In this document: one piece after another, positions 33,906-43,433 of the stretch
How the letters are laid out: each line of letters opens with the position of its first letter
Position numbering within the stretch: position 1 is the first letter of the stretch
DNA from: Rhodanobacter soli
Lineage (GTDB): Bacteria > Pseudomonadota > Gammaproteobacteria > Xanthomonadales > Rhodanobacteraceae
DNA length: 64,000 nt
Direction: 5' to 3'
NCBI RefSeq assembly: GCF_040548735.1
Contig: NZ_JBEPSD010000001.1
Coordinates: 868,001 to 932,000 of the forward strand
The notes under the pieces: model-generated
What the model was told of the DNA's origin: nothing
Database searches by the model: none
The model's input: only the letters and a program-made list of their open reading frames with translations
Position numbers and translations under genes: made by a program

Positions 33906-35915
33906 ATGCGGTATCGCCTTGTACTGACACCACTGCTCGTATTACTACTGCTCGGTACGGCCTGGATTGCTTACGCCCCAGGTCTACATGGGGATTTCCT
34001 GTTTGATGACTTCGGTAATCTGCCGGCTCTGGGCGCCATGGGGCCCGTTGACAATTGGCATACGTTCTGGCGCTACATCACTTCGGGCACAGCCGACCCC
34101 ACTGGACGACCCCTGACGCTGTTGACGTTCTTGCTTGACGCGCGCAACTGGCCCGCTGACCCCTACCCATTCAAGCGCACCAGCCTGATTTTGCACCTGC
34201 TCAATGGCATTCTGCTGTACGCCCTGCTTGCTAGGCTCGGCCAGTTGCTGGCGATGGAAGCGCCACGTCGCCAAGCCGCTGCTCTGCTGGGCAGTGCGTT
34301 GTGGTTGCTGCATCCGCTGTTGGTATCCACCACTCTGTACATCGTGCAGCGCGAGGCCATGTTGCCGGCTACCTGCGTTATCGCTGGATTACTGACCTGG
34401 CTACATGGCCGAGCTCAACTGGGCCACGGACGAATCCCTAGTGGCTTGGTATGGAGCATTGTCGGCGTGGGCGGCTTCACGCTGCTCGCCGTACTGGCCA
34501 AGGCCAACGGTGCCCTGCTACCGCTGTATGTGCTGCTGATCGAGATCATCGTGCTCGCTCCACGACACCCGGTTCCTGCGGGCAACGCACAGCGCACCTA
34601 CCGCGGGTTCCTGTGGACCTTTGTCGCCATCCCCACAGCCGCCATCTGCGCCCACATTACATGGGTCGGCATCCACGGCATCCTCACCGGTGGTCCCGAC
34701 TTCCGGGCGTGGAGCATTGGTCAACGCCTGCTGACCGAACCACGCGTGCTGATGGACTATCTCTCGCTGCTGTGGCTACCGCATCCCTTTTCCAGTGGTT
34801 TGTTCAACGATCAATATGTGGTCTCGACATCCTGGCTGCACCCTGCGACCACACTGCCCGCGATCATCGTGCTATTGGCATTGCTCGGCAGCGCCTGGTG
34901 GCTGCGCCAGCGCCACCCTGCCGCTTCATTGGCGATTCTTTTCTACTTTGCGGGCCAGTTGATCGAATCCACCTCCTTGCCGTTGGAGCTGTATTTCGAA
35001 CATCGCAACTATGTGCCGGCGCTATTGATGTTCTGGCCGCTTGGCCTGTGGCTGACAGACACACGTACCATGCCGGTACTCAAGCGTGGGCTGATGATCG
35101 TACTGCCGCTGGGCTTGGCGTTGATGACCCACGCGCGCGCTGAGCTGTGGGGGAACGTGCACACACAAGCGTTGCTCTGGGCGAAGATCAATCCTGACTC
35201 CGCACGTGCCCAAGCCAATGCCGCCCAAATCGAGATGCAGGCCGGACATCCGCAAGATGCCATCCATCGACTGGAAAAACTGCTCGCCACCCAGCCTGAC
35301 CAGACCCAGCTTGCCTTCAATCTGATCGGCGCACGTTGCCTGACTGGCGGGATCAGCCACGACGACATTGTTGCCGCACGCAAGGCCATGCAGGGTAGCG
35401 CCAACACCGGCACACTGCTCGCTCACTGGTTTGACCGCACCCTGCCCGTTGCCATGTCCGGCGAGTGCCCGGGCCTGACGTCGGAAGTCCTGCTCGATCT
35501 GATCAATACCGGCTTGTCGAACCCGAAACTGGCGACCGCAGGACCGCAGCAAGATCTCACCTACCTGCGCGGGCGCATCGCCTTGATCCAACATCAGCCT
35601 AGCGCCGCACAAGCAGACTTCATTCGAGCACTCGATCTGCAGGTCCGCCCAGGAATGGCATTGGAAGCTGCCGCCACACTGGGTGCCGCCGGTTATCCGA
35701 CGCAGGGCCTGCAACTACTCGACCATTATAAGCAGGTGCAGAATCAAGCCATGCCACCCGGCTTCGGTATGCCAATGCTGCACGCATGGGTGCTGGCGCG
35801 CCAGAATTATTGGCCACATGAACTGACTCACCTGCGCCAGCAACTCACCCTCGACGCCAGGGCCGGCAACACCAATACTGCACAGCCAAACCCTGACGCG
35901 GGCGCGACTCACTAA
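33906..35915 (+). CDS. GT-C type membrane glycosyltransferase-like protein with C-terminal TPR (first copy)
   Basis: 669 aa from ATG 33906 (an earlier in-frame start falls inside the pilin terminator). About ten membrane helices. The first loop has GLHGDFLFDDFGNLPAL, with the paired acidic residues typical of GT-C enzymes, then GRPLTLLTFLLDA and HLLNGILLYALL. The C-terminal third is periplasmic with TPR-like helices (ARAQANAAQIEMQAGHPQDA). The position directly after pilin suggests a pilin glycosyltransferase, as with TfpW/PilO-type genes, but the donor is unknown. Its stop overlaps the next start (TAATG). Confidence 0.75.
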   Translation: MRYRLVLTPLLVLLLLGTAWIAYAPGLHGDFLFDDFGNLPALGAMGPVDNWHTFWRYITSGTADPTGRPLTLLTFLLDARNWPADPYPFKRTSLILHLLNGILLYALLARLGQLLAMEAPRRQAAALLGSALWLLHPLLVSTTLYIVQREAMLPATCVIAGLLTWLHGRAQLGHGRIPSGLVWSIVGVGGFTLLAVLAKANGALLPLYVLLIEIIVLAPRHPVPAGNAQRTYRGFLWTFVAIPTAAICAHITWVGIHGILTGGPDFRAWSIGQRLLTEPRVLMDYLSLLWLPHPFSSGLFNDQYVVSTSWLHPATTLPAIIVLLALLGSAWWLRQRHPAASLAILFYFAGQLIESTSLPLELYFEHRNYVPALLMFWPLGLWLTDTRTMPVLKRGLMIVLPLGLALMTHARAELWGNVHTQALLWAKINPDSARAQANAAQIEMQAGHPQDAIHRLEKLLATQPDQTQLAFNLIGARCLTGGISHDDIVAARKAMQGSANTGTLLAHWFDRTLPVAMSGECPGLTSEVLLDLINTGLSNPKLATAGPQQDLTYLRGRIALIQHQPSAAQADFIRALDLQVRPGMALEAAATLGAAGYPTQGLQLLDHYKQVQNQAMPPGFGMPMLHAWVLARQNYWPHELTHLRQQLTLDARAGNTNTAQPNPDAGATH

Positions 35916-37918
35916 TGCATTCAACATCGAAACGCTCGTCGCTTTACCTGTGGATACTGGCTGCGGCCCTCGTCATCACGGCTGTCGCGTACTGGCCAGG
36001 CCTGCAGGGCGGCTTCCTTTTCGACGACTATCCCAACATCGTCGACAACAAGGGGGTGCAGCCAGTCGACGCTAGCTTGCCTTCGCTGGTCGCCGCTGCT
36101 CTTTCCTCGCCATCCAGCGAATTCAAGCGGCCAATGGCATCGTTGAGCTTTGCCGCCAACTACCTCGTCACCGGCCTTGATCCGTACTGGATGAAACTGA
36201 CCAACTTGGTCATTCACCTATTGAACGGCCTACTGGCGTTTCTGCTGGCAAGCGCTCTGCTCCGAACGATTCCCACCGATCAAAACCCTCATGCCGGCAT
36301 CGTTGCCTCGCTAATCGCTGCAGCGTGGATGCTACTTCCAATCAACCTCACCGCCGTGTTGTACGTCGTGCAGCGCATGGAGAGCCTGGCTAACCTGTTC
36401 GTGTTGCTTGGCCTGATCGGCTACCTCACCGGTCGCCGCCGTATGCTCACCCAAACTGTCATCCGCTCCCCTGCCAACGGGGGAGGATTAGGGAGGGGGC
36501 GCTTCTCATCCGACACCGGCGGCTTAATCCTTTGCCTCATCAGCATCACCGTCCCGACCGCCATCGGCGTCCTAGCAAAAGAAACCGCAGTGATGCTGCC
36601 CCTATACGCGTTGCTGATCGAATGGGCGCTATTCCGCTTTCGCAAAACACAGGAATCTGCGCCGTCTCCCAAAGAATACGGCGCAGAAACTCGATGCTGT
36701 GACTTTCGCATCATCGGCATGTTCCTACTGGTTCTGGTCGTGCCAATGGTTTTCGGCCTGGCACGGCTGCTCCCTGGCATTCTGAAAGCAGAAACTTGGG
36801 CCACCCGCGACTTCACCCTGAGCACCCGCTTGCTCAGCGAGGCGCGCATCGTGGTCGACTATATTGTCTGGACACTACTGCCAACGCCAAGTGCGCTGTC
36901 GTTCTATCACGATAACTTCCGTATTTCGACCGGACTGCTGGCCCCGTGGACCACGCTTGCTAGCATTGCAGTTCTTACGGCCCTGATTGCATTGGCTTGG
37001 TGGCTACGCCCACGTCGCCCGCTGGTTGCACTTGGCGTCGTCTTGTTTCTAGGCTGCCAGCTGCCAACTGGCACCATCTTGCCACTGGAACTGATCTACG
37101 AGCATCGCAACTACTTCGCCACCTTCGGCCTACTGCTGGCGATCGTACCGTTGCTCGCCGTGCCCCGTGGTCAGTCATTTACGCTGCCACGCCACGTATT
37201 GCTTGCTGGGCTCCTGCTGTGCTGGACGACACTCACTGCCATGACGGCCCATGCTTGGGGCAACCCCCTGCGGCTGGCTGAAGACCTGGCTTTACGTGCG
37301 CCGCAATCACCACGCGCCCAGTACGAACTGGGACGTACCTACATCATCTATTCGCACTACGACCCTGCCTCGCCCTTTACCAAGCTGGCTTATGCGCCAT
37401 TGGAAAAGTCCGCGGCACTCCCCTACTCATCGATTCTGCCGGAACAGGCACTGATCTTCATGAATTCGCGCATGAAACTGCCACTGAGGGATGCTTGGTG
37501 GGACAGCATGATTGCCAAGCTGAAAGCGCATAAACCCGGTGTACAAGATGAAAGCTCGCTGGGCGCATTAACCCAATGTGCGCGTGAAAACCGTTGTGAC
37601 TTGCCGCAGGAGCGCATGATGGAATCTTTCATGGCGGCACTTGCCCATCCAAGTCCGAGTGCCCGTCTACTTGCCACATATGGTGATTACGCGTGGAACG
37701 TGCTGAACGACCCATCTCTTGGCGAACGCATGACCGAAGAAGCCATCAAGACCAGTCCGAATGAGCCCGCTTATCAGATTACCTTGATCCGCATGCTCAT
37801 CGCGCAAGGTCGCAAGGTGGAAGCCGAGCAGGCACTAAGGAAACTGAATTCCCTGAACATTGGCGGTAGGCTGAATCAGGACTTGTCGGCATTGCGCGCC
37901 TTGCCGGGTCTGCAATGA
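35915..37918 (+). CDS. GT-C type membrane glycosyltransferase-like protein (second copy)
   Basis: 667 aa, a paralogue of the previous gene: WPGLQGGFLFDDYPNIVDN, then KRPMASLSFAANYL, LVIHLLNGLLAFLL and the shared GVLAKE...LPLYALLIE. The fourth loop contains about 17 extra residues (RSPANGGGLGRGRFSSD) encoded by sequence like the intergenic GC-rich repeats at 30128 and 51513. Probably an inner-membrane glycan transferase acting on pilin or lipid-linked sugars. Confidence 0.74.
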   Translation: MHSTSKRSSLYLWILAAALVITAVAYWPGLQGGFLFDDYPNIVDNKGVQPVDASLPSLVAAALSSPSSEFKRPMASLSFAANYLVTGLDPYWMKLTNLVIHLLNGLLAFLLASALLRTIPTDQNPHAGIVASLIAAAWMLLPINLTAVLYVVQRMESLANLFVLLGLIGYLTGRRRMLTQTVIRSPANGGGLGRGRFSSDTGGLILCLISITVPTAIGVLAKETAVMLPLYALLIEWALFRFRKTQESAPSPKEYGAETRCCDFRIIGMFLLVLVVPMVFGLARLLPGILKAETWATRDFTLSTRLLSEARIVVDYIVWTLLPTPSALSFYHDNFRISTGLLAPWTTLASIAVLTALIALAWWLRPRRPLVALGVVLFLGCQLPTGTILPLELIYEHRNYFATFGLLLAIVPLLAVPRGQSFTLPRHVLLAGLLLCWTTLTAMTAHAWGNPLRLAEDLALRAPQSPRAQYELGRTYIIYSHYDPASPFTKLAYAPLEKSAALPYSSILPEQALIFMNSRMKLPLRDAWWDSMIAKLKAHKPGVQDESSLGALTQCARENRCDLPQERMMESFMAALAHPSPSARLLATYGDYAWNVLNDPSLGERMTEEAIKTSPNEPAYQITLIRMLIAQGRKVEAEQALRKLNSLNIGGRLNQDLSALRALPGLQ

Positions 37919-38013
37919 TTGCCGTCAGTAGTGGGGCGACGTAGGGATTTTTTTCCTCGTCGACCCTTTATCCTTGACCTTTGGCCAGTAGGCCACTTGG
38001 CGGGCCAGTTCTC

Positions 38014-38784
38014 ATGAAAGCAGTCATCCTCGCCGGCGGTCTGGGCACGCGGATCAGCGAAGAAACTACCGTGCGTCCCAAGCCTATGATTGACATCGGT
38101 GGCAAGCCGGTGCTCTGGCATATCCTGAAGATCTACTCGCAGCACGGCATCAACGACTTCATCATCTGCCTGGGCTACAAGGGCTACATGGTCAAGGAGT
38201 ATTTCGCCAATTATTTCCTACATACGTCGGATGTCACCTTTGACTTGGCCAACAACCGCATGGACGTGCACCAGCAGCATGCCGAGCCGTGGAGGGTCAC
38301 CCTGGTTGATACCGGCGACCAGACACAGACCGGTGGGCGTCTGAAGCGGGTCGAAAACTATCTGGATGGCGAGACGTTCTGTTTCACCTACGGCGACGGC
38401 CTCGCCGATATAGACATCACCGCACAACTGGTCTTCCACAAGACCAGAGCCAGTCTGGCCACCATGTGCGCGGTGCAGCCACCGGGGCGCTTCGGCGCCA
38501 TCGATATTCAGGACAACCGGATCACTCGCTTCGAGGAAAAGCCTTCCGGCGATGGCTCGTGGATTAATGGCGGCTTTTTCATTCTTGAACCCGGTGTATT
38601 CGACTACATCGAGGGTGACGCCACGGTATGGGAGCGTGACCCGCTGGAGGCGCTCGCCCGTGATGGCGAGCTTTCCGCGTACATGCATGCCGGTTTCTGG
38701 CAGCCAATGGATACGCTACGTGACAAGCTGAAACTTGAAGAGCTCTGGCAAAACGGTCATGCCCGATGGAAAGTCTGGCCTTGA
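38014..38784 (+). CDS. rfbF: Glucose-1-phosphate cytidylyltransferase
   Basis: 256 aa. N-terminal [20 protein letters not shown] is the nucleotidyltransferase signature, and [17 protein letters not shown] and [10 protein letters not shown] are typical of the CTP-using enzyme. It makes CDP-glucose from Glc-1-P and CTP. It overlaps rfbG by 19 bp. It is the first gene of the CDP-sugar operon. Confidence 0.96.
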   Translation: MKAVILAGGLGTRISEETTVRPKPMIDIGGKPVLWHILKIYSQHGINDFIICLGYKGYMVKEYFANYFLHTSDVTFDLANNRMDVHQQHAEPWRVTLVDTGDQTQTGGRLKRVENYLDGETFCFTYGDGLADIDITAQLVFHKTRASLATMCAVQPPGRFGAIDIQDNRITRFEEKPSGDGSWINGGFFILEPGVFDYIEGDATVWERDPLEALARDGELSAYMHAGFWQPMDTLRDKLKLEELWQNGHARWKVWP

Positions 38785-39857
38785 ACGATCTGTTTGGGAA
38801 TGTCTACGCCGATCGCCAGGTACTGGTCACTGGGCACACCGGCTTCAAAGGTTCGTGGCTTTGCCTGTGGCTGACCGCACTGGGCGCACGTGTTACCGGT
38901 CTGGCGCTCGCGCCGGACACAGAACCGGCGCACTGGAAGCTGCTTGAACTGCACAACGTGCGCGACCTGCAGGTGGATCTGCGCCATGCCCATGCAGTAC
39001 GGCAAACCCTGGAGCTGACCAAGCCGGAAATCATCTTTCATCTGGCGGCACAGCCGCTGGTTCGGCGCAGCTATCACGAGCCGTTCACCACCTTTGACAC
39101 CAACGTACTCGGCTTGGTCAACCTGCTTGAGGCTGTGCGTGCCACGCCGTCGGTGCGCGCCCTCGTCAACGCCACCACCGACAAGGTCTACTTGGAGCAG
39201 GCCACCGTCACCGGTTATCGAGAAGATCACCCGCTGGGTGGGCATGATCCCTACAGCACCTCCAAGGCCTGCGCCGAACTGGTGACGGAGTGCTACCGCA
39301 AGAGCTTTTTCAACAACTCCGGACCACGCGTCGCCACGGCGCGCGCAGGCAACGTCATCGGCGGCGGCGATTGGTCGCAGGACCGGCTGGTACCAGACCT
39401 GGTGCGCGCCGCATCCAGCGGCTCAACACTGCAGATCCGAAATCCTGAGGCCATCCGGCCATGGCAGCATGTGCTTGAACCGCTGTCAGGCTATCTGCGG
39501 TTGGGTCAGCAGTTGCTCGCCGGCAAACCAGTCGAAGGACCATGGAACTTCGGCCCTGCCGCCGACGCTACGCTGCCGGTGCAGGCGCTGGTTGCGCTAA
39601 TGCAGTCGCATTGGCCGCAACTGCGCAGCGAACATCGGCAGGGGCCACACCCGCACGAGGCTGGGATTTTGCGATTGGATGCTTCCAAGGCGGCGCAGCA
39701 ACTGGGGTGGCACCCAGTGTGGGACGCGCAGGCCACACTGCAGTCGACCATCCAGTGGTATCGCGACTATTACGAGCGCGGTCGTCTGCGCAGCCGCGAC
39801 AACCTGCAGACATACATCGAGGCCGCCCGCACCGCGGGGCTGGAGTGGGCCGCATGA
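38766..39857 (+). CDS. rfbG: CDP-glucose 4,6-dehydratase
   Basis: 363 aa SDR-family enzyme. NAD-binding [22 protein letters not shown] and [10 protein letters not shown] (Tyr-x3-Lys). It converts CDP-glucose to CDP-4-keto-6-deoxyglucose. It overlaps both neighbours. Confidence 0.96.
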   Translation: MESLALNDLFGNVYADRQVLVTGHTGFKGSWLCLWLTALGARVTGLALAPDTEPAHWKLLELHNVRDLQVDLRHAHAVRQTLELTKPEIIFHLAAQPLVRRSYHEPFTTFDTNVLGLVNLLEAVRATPSVRALVNATTDKVYLEQATVTGYREDHPLGGHDPYSTSKACAELVTECYRKSFFNNSGPRVATARAGNVIGGGDWSQDRLVPDLVRAASSGSTLQIRNPEAIRPWQHVLEPLSGYLRLGQQLLAGKPVEGPWNFGPAADATLPVQALVALMQSHWPQLRSEHRQGPHPHEAGILRLDASKAAQQLGWHPVWDAQATLQSTIQWYRDYYERGRLRSRDNLQTYIEAARTAGLEWAA

Positions 39858-40408
39858 AGTTCCACGCGACGCCTCTGGCCGGTCTCAGCCTGATCGAAAC
39901 GACACGCGTCGAGGACGAACGTGGCCAATTCTCGCGGTTGTTCTGTGAGGTCGAGTGCGCCACGATTCGACCTGGCCTGCACTGGAGCCAGATCAACCTA
40001 TCCCGGACCTATGACAAGGGCACCGTCCGCGGTATGCATTTCCAGTACCCACCGGCCACCGAGGCCAAACTGATCCGCTGTCTGCGCGGTCGCGTGTTCG
40101 ACGTAGCGGTCGACCTGCGTGTCGAATCACCCACCTATCTACACTGGCACGGCGTCGAGCTGGACGAAGAAGGGGCGATACAGTTCTTCATTCCGGAAGG
40201 CTTTGCGCATGGTTTTCAGGCGCTAACCGACGACGCGCAACTGCTCTACCTGCATACCGCGGCGTGGAACCGTGAACAGGAAGGCGGACTGCGCCATGAT
40301 GACCCCGCCATAGCCATTACCTGGCCGCTGCCAGTGACACGGATCTCGACCAAAGATCGGCAATGGTCCTTGGTAAAAGAGAGCCGGTTTGCGGGAATCC
40401 AGCCATGA
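39854..40408 (+). CDS. dTDP-4-dehydrorhamnose 3,5-epimerase family protein
   Basis: 184 aa cupin of the RfbC family. The conserved segment DERGQFSRLFC, the catalytic-base region RGMHFQYPP, and FFIPEGFAHGFQALTDDA are visible. In this context it probably acts on CDP-4-keto-6-deoxyhexose, at C3, C5 or both. Overlap with rfbG at ATGA. Confidence 0.9.
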   Translation: MKFHATPLAGLSLIETTRVEDERGQFSRLFCEVECATIRPGLHWSQINLSRTYDKGTVRGMHFQYPPATEAKLIRCLRGRVFDVAVDLRVESPTYLHWHGVELDEEGAIQFFIPEGFAHGFQALTDDAQLLYLHTAAWNREQEGGLRHDDPAIAITWPLPVTRISTKDRQWSLVKESRFAGIQP

Positions 40409-41628
40409 AATGTCGTCACTGCGCCACGCCATTGCAAGATGTTTTCCTTGACCTCGGCAGTGCGCCACCCTCCAATGCGTTCCTGACCGCGGACACGCTC
40501 GGCGCGCCGGAAGCCTGGTTTCCGCTGAAATTGTTCACCTGCCGGAACTGTCTGCTGGTGCAGGTGGACGAAGTGCAGTCGCACGCCAAACTATTCGCTC
40601 CGGACTACGTTTACCACTCATCGTTCTCTCGCTCCTGGCTCGCGCATGCCGAACGCTATGTCGAACGCGCGGCTGCCCAACTGAAGCTGGGTCACGACAG
40701 CCTGGTGATGGAGATCGCGTCCAACGACGGCTATCTGCTGCAATACGTCGCCGCGCGCGGTATCCCCTGCATCGGCATCGAGCCCACCACCGGTACGGCA
40801 AACGTTGCACGGCAGAAGGGGATCGAGACACTGGAGCGTTTCTTTGGCCGTGACTTTGCCATGGAGTTCGTGCAAGAGCGGCGGACCGCCGACCTGATCG
40901 TGGCGAACAATGTGCTCGCCCACGTACCCGACATCAACGACTTTGTCGCCGGATTGGTACTGGCGTTGGCTGCCGAGGGCTCGATCACGGTCGAGTTTCC
41001 GCACCTGATGGAGTTGGTAGCGAAGCACCAGTTCGACACCGTCTACCATGAGCACTTTTCCTACTTCTCCTTTCACACGGTGCGCCGGATCTTCGCGGCG
41101 CATGGCCTGAAGATATGGGATGTGGAACAACTTCCAACGCATGGCGGTTCCCTACGCCTCTGGGCAGCACATGCCAATAGCCGGCATGCCGAAACACCAG
41201 CCGTATCGGCACTACTGCGCATCGAGGCTGACGCAGGCATGCAGGACAACACCTACTACCAAGGCTTCCAGGCGCAGGCCGATGCGGTCAAGAACGATTG
41301 CCTGGGCTTCCTGCTGGAGCAGCGACGCGCCGGGCGCCGCGTCGCCGGCTACGGCGCGGCCGCCAAGGGAAATACGTTGCTAAACTACGCCGGAGTGCGA
41401 CCGGATCTGCTGCCCTACGTGGTCGACGCCTCGCCGCACAAGCAGGGGCACTGGTTGCCGGGGTCACGAATACCTGTCGTCGCCGAATCGCGCCTGCGCG
41501 AAGAACGGCCTGATTTCGTGCTGATCCTGCCGTGGAATCTGCGCGAGGAAATCATGGCCCAGCTTAGTTACGTCCGGGAATGGGATGGCCAGTTTGTTGT
41601 CGCCGTCCCACAATTGGCCATTCTATGA
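40405..41628 (+). CDS. Sugar C-methyltransferase (TylC3/NovU-like)
   Basis: 407 aa. N-terminal zinc finger-like MKCRHCATPL...CRNCLLVQ (four cysteines), SAM-binding central domain EIASNDGYLLQY and a C-terminal domain with GYGAAAKGNTLLNY and VVDASPHKQGHWLPG. This three-part layout is that of C-methyltransferases acting on nucleotide-bound keto-deoxysugars (usually C3). Overlap with the epimerase gene. Confidence 0.9.
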   Translation: MKCRHCATPLQDVFLDLGSAPPSNAFLTADTLGAPEAWFPLKLFTCRNCLLVQVDEVQSHAKLFAPDYVYHSSFSRSWLAHAERYVERAAAQLKLGHDSLVMEIASNDGYLLQYVAARGIPCIGIEPTTGTANVARQKGIETLERFFGRDFAMEFVQERRTADLIVANNVLAHVPDINDFVAGLVLALAAEGSITVEFPHLMELVAKHQFDTVYHEHFSYFSFHTVRRIFAAHGLKIWDVEQLPTHGGSLRLWAAHANSRHAETPAVSALLRIEADAGMQDNTYYQGFQAQADAVKNDCLGFLLEQRRAGRRVAGYGAAAKGNTLLNYAGVRPDLLPYVVDASPHKQGHWLPGSRIPVVAESRLREERPDFVLILPWNLREEIMAQLSYVREWDGQFVVAVPQLAIL

Positions 41629-42749
41629 ACGACGTCGCAACCTCTCGGATCTACTACACCAAGCCATCGATCACCACGCTGGAAATCGGCTATGCCACCG
41701 ATGCCGCAAGCAACGGCTGGGGTGAGCGCTGCTACGACTACATCCACCGTTTCGAAGCAATGTTTCGTCAGCACCTTGGTGTGAAGCACGCCATCGCCAC
41801 CTCGAGTGCCACCGGTGCATTGCATATCGGCATGGCTGCGATGGGTATCAGCGTAGGTGACGAGGTGGTGCTCGGCGATATCAACTGGATCGCCTCGGCA
41901 GCGCCCATCATCCATCTTGGCGCAAAGCCCGTACTGGTCGACGTACTAGCCGACAGCTGGTGCCTCGATCCGGCGGCGGTGGAGGCGGCGATCACGCCAA
42001 GAACCAAGGCCATCCTCGCGGTGCATCTATACGGAAACCTGTGCGAGCTGGATACGTTGCGGGAAATAGGTCGGCGCCACGGAGTTCCCGTCATCGAGGA
42101 TGCTGCGGAAGCGATCGGCTCTGTCTGGCATGGACATCGCGCTGGCTCCATGGGTATCTTCGGTGCGTTCTCCTTCCACGGCACCAAGACCGTGACCACC
42201 GGCGAAGGAGGCATCTTTGTCACCAACGACGATACGCTGTACGAAAAGGCACTGACCTTGTCCAACCATGGTCGTGCGCGCGGCGAGGCGCGGCAGTTCT
42301 GGCCCGAGACGATCGGTTTCAAGTACAAGATGTCGAATCTGCAGGCAGCAATCGGTTGCGGCCAGATCGAGCGCATTGAGGAACTTATCGCAGGCAAGCG
42401 CAGGGTCTACGAGTATTACCACAACGCATTGCGTAATCTGCCCCTGCGCATGAACCCCGAGGCCCCAGGCACTATTAACGGGTACTGGATGCCAACCATC
42501 GTTGTCGATGACAACGTGTCGTTTGACCGTGCAGCACTATTGGATGCCTTCAAGGCAGACAATATCGACGGCCGAGTGTTCTTCTGGCCGCTGTCATCGC
42601 TCCCCTCGTTCAAGCCACATCCAGAGCATGTTGTGAGTCATTCGCTGTCAGATAGGGCAATGAACTTGCCCAGCTATCACGACATGACGGATGAGGAGCA
42701 GGACCGCGTCATCGCCTGTGTGCGTAGGCTGCTGGTGCCGGAGTCATGA
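41625..42749 (+). CDS. DegT/DnrJ/EryC1-family sugar aminotransferase
   Basis: 374 aa. PLP lysine Lys188 in SFHGTKTVTTGEGG, with ATSSATGALHI near the N-terminus and EDAAEAIGSVWHG upstream of the lysine. It aminates a keto-sugar using glutamate. It resembles 4-aminotransferases (perosamine-like), which fits a C4 amine on the CDP-sugar; position is inferred. Overlap ATGA with both neighbours. Confidence 0.92.
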   Translation: MNDVATSRIYYTKPSITTLEIGYATDAASNGWGERCYDYIHRFEAMFRQHLGVKHAIATSSATGALHIGMAAMGISVGDEVVLGDINWIASAAPIIHLGAKPVLVDVLADSWCLDPAAVEAAITPRTKAILAVHLYGNLCELDTLREIGRRHGVPVIEDAAEAIGSVWHGHRAGSMGIFGAFSFHGTKTVTTGEGGIFVTNDDTLYEKALTLSNHGRARGEARQFWPETIGFKYKMSNLQAAIGCGQIERIEELIAGKRRVYEYYHNALRNLPLRMNPEAPGTINGYWMPTIVVDDNVSFDRAALLDAFKADNIDGRVFFWPLSSLPSFKPHPEHVVSHSLSDRAMNLPSYHDMTDEEQDRVIACVRRLLVPES

Positions 42750-43381
42750 AGGATGTGATCATTTGGGGTGGGGCGGGTCAAGCGCGCGTGCTGCGCGAGG
42801 CCTTGCCATCCTCCGATTTCCAGGTGATCGCCGTTTTTGACAACCGGCCAATCCCCTCCCCGTTTCCCGATGTTCCGATTTATCTCGGCCAAGAGGGGTT
42901 CCACTCGTGGCAAGCAAGCCGAACCGGAGCTGGCCAGGTTCACGCCTGCGTGGCGGTCGGAGGTAGCCGGGGAAGTGACCGCCTGTTCCTTTTGGAATGG
43001 CTTCAGCAGCAAGGCATGCAACCACTGACCGTGATACATCCTCGCGCTTTCGTCGCAAGCGACGCCAAAATTGGCAAGGGTGCTCAAATTCTGGCGATGT
43101 CGGCCATCTGCTCCAATGCAACCCTTGGTTGCGCAGTCATCGTCAACACATCCGCTTCGATCGATCATGACTGTGTGATCGGCGATGGCGTCCATGTTGG
43201 TCCCGGGGCGAATCTGGCAGGCGAAGTTCGCGTTGACGAGTATGCGTTTATCGGTGCCGGAGCCGTTGTCTTGCCGCGACTTAAAATTGGCCGTTCGGCA
43301 ATCGTCGGTGCGGGCGCCGTGGTGATTCGCGACGTCGCGGCTGACGAGGTCGTGGTGGGCAATCCCGCAACAGGGCGTTGA
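42746..43381 (+). CDS. Hexapeptide-repeat acetyltransferase (PglD/NeuD-like)
   Basis: 211 aa. N-terminal Rossmann-like part (IIWGGAGQARVLREAL) and a C-terminal left-handed beta-helix with hexapeptides (AKIGKGAQI, ATLGCAVI, CVIGDGVHVGPGANL). Related enzymes N-acetylate the 4-amino group of nucleotide amino sugars. It follows the aminotransferase, supporting an acyl-amino-deoxyhexose. Confidence 0.9.
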   Translation: MKDVIIWGGAGQARVLREALPSSDFQVIAVFDNRPIPSPFPDVPIYLGQEGFHSWQASRTGAGQVHACVAVGGSRGSDRLFLLEWLQQQGMQPLTVIHPRAFVASDAKIGKGAQILAMSAICSNATLGCAVIVNTSASIDHDCVIGDGVHVGPGANLAGEVRVDEYAFIGAGAVVLPRLKIGRSAIVGAGAVVIRDVAADEVVVGNPATGR

Positions 43382-43433
43382 CGCTGACATGCGTCAAGTA
43401 CCCATCCAGTAACACGAATCAGTGGAAGATCAA

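Noticed and set aside
40405..41628. Methyltransferase read as a zinc-dependent hydrolase from its N-terminal cysteines
   Set aside because: The four-cysteine motif precedes a clear SAM domain and is characteristic of sugar C-methyltransferases.
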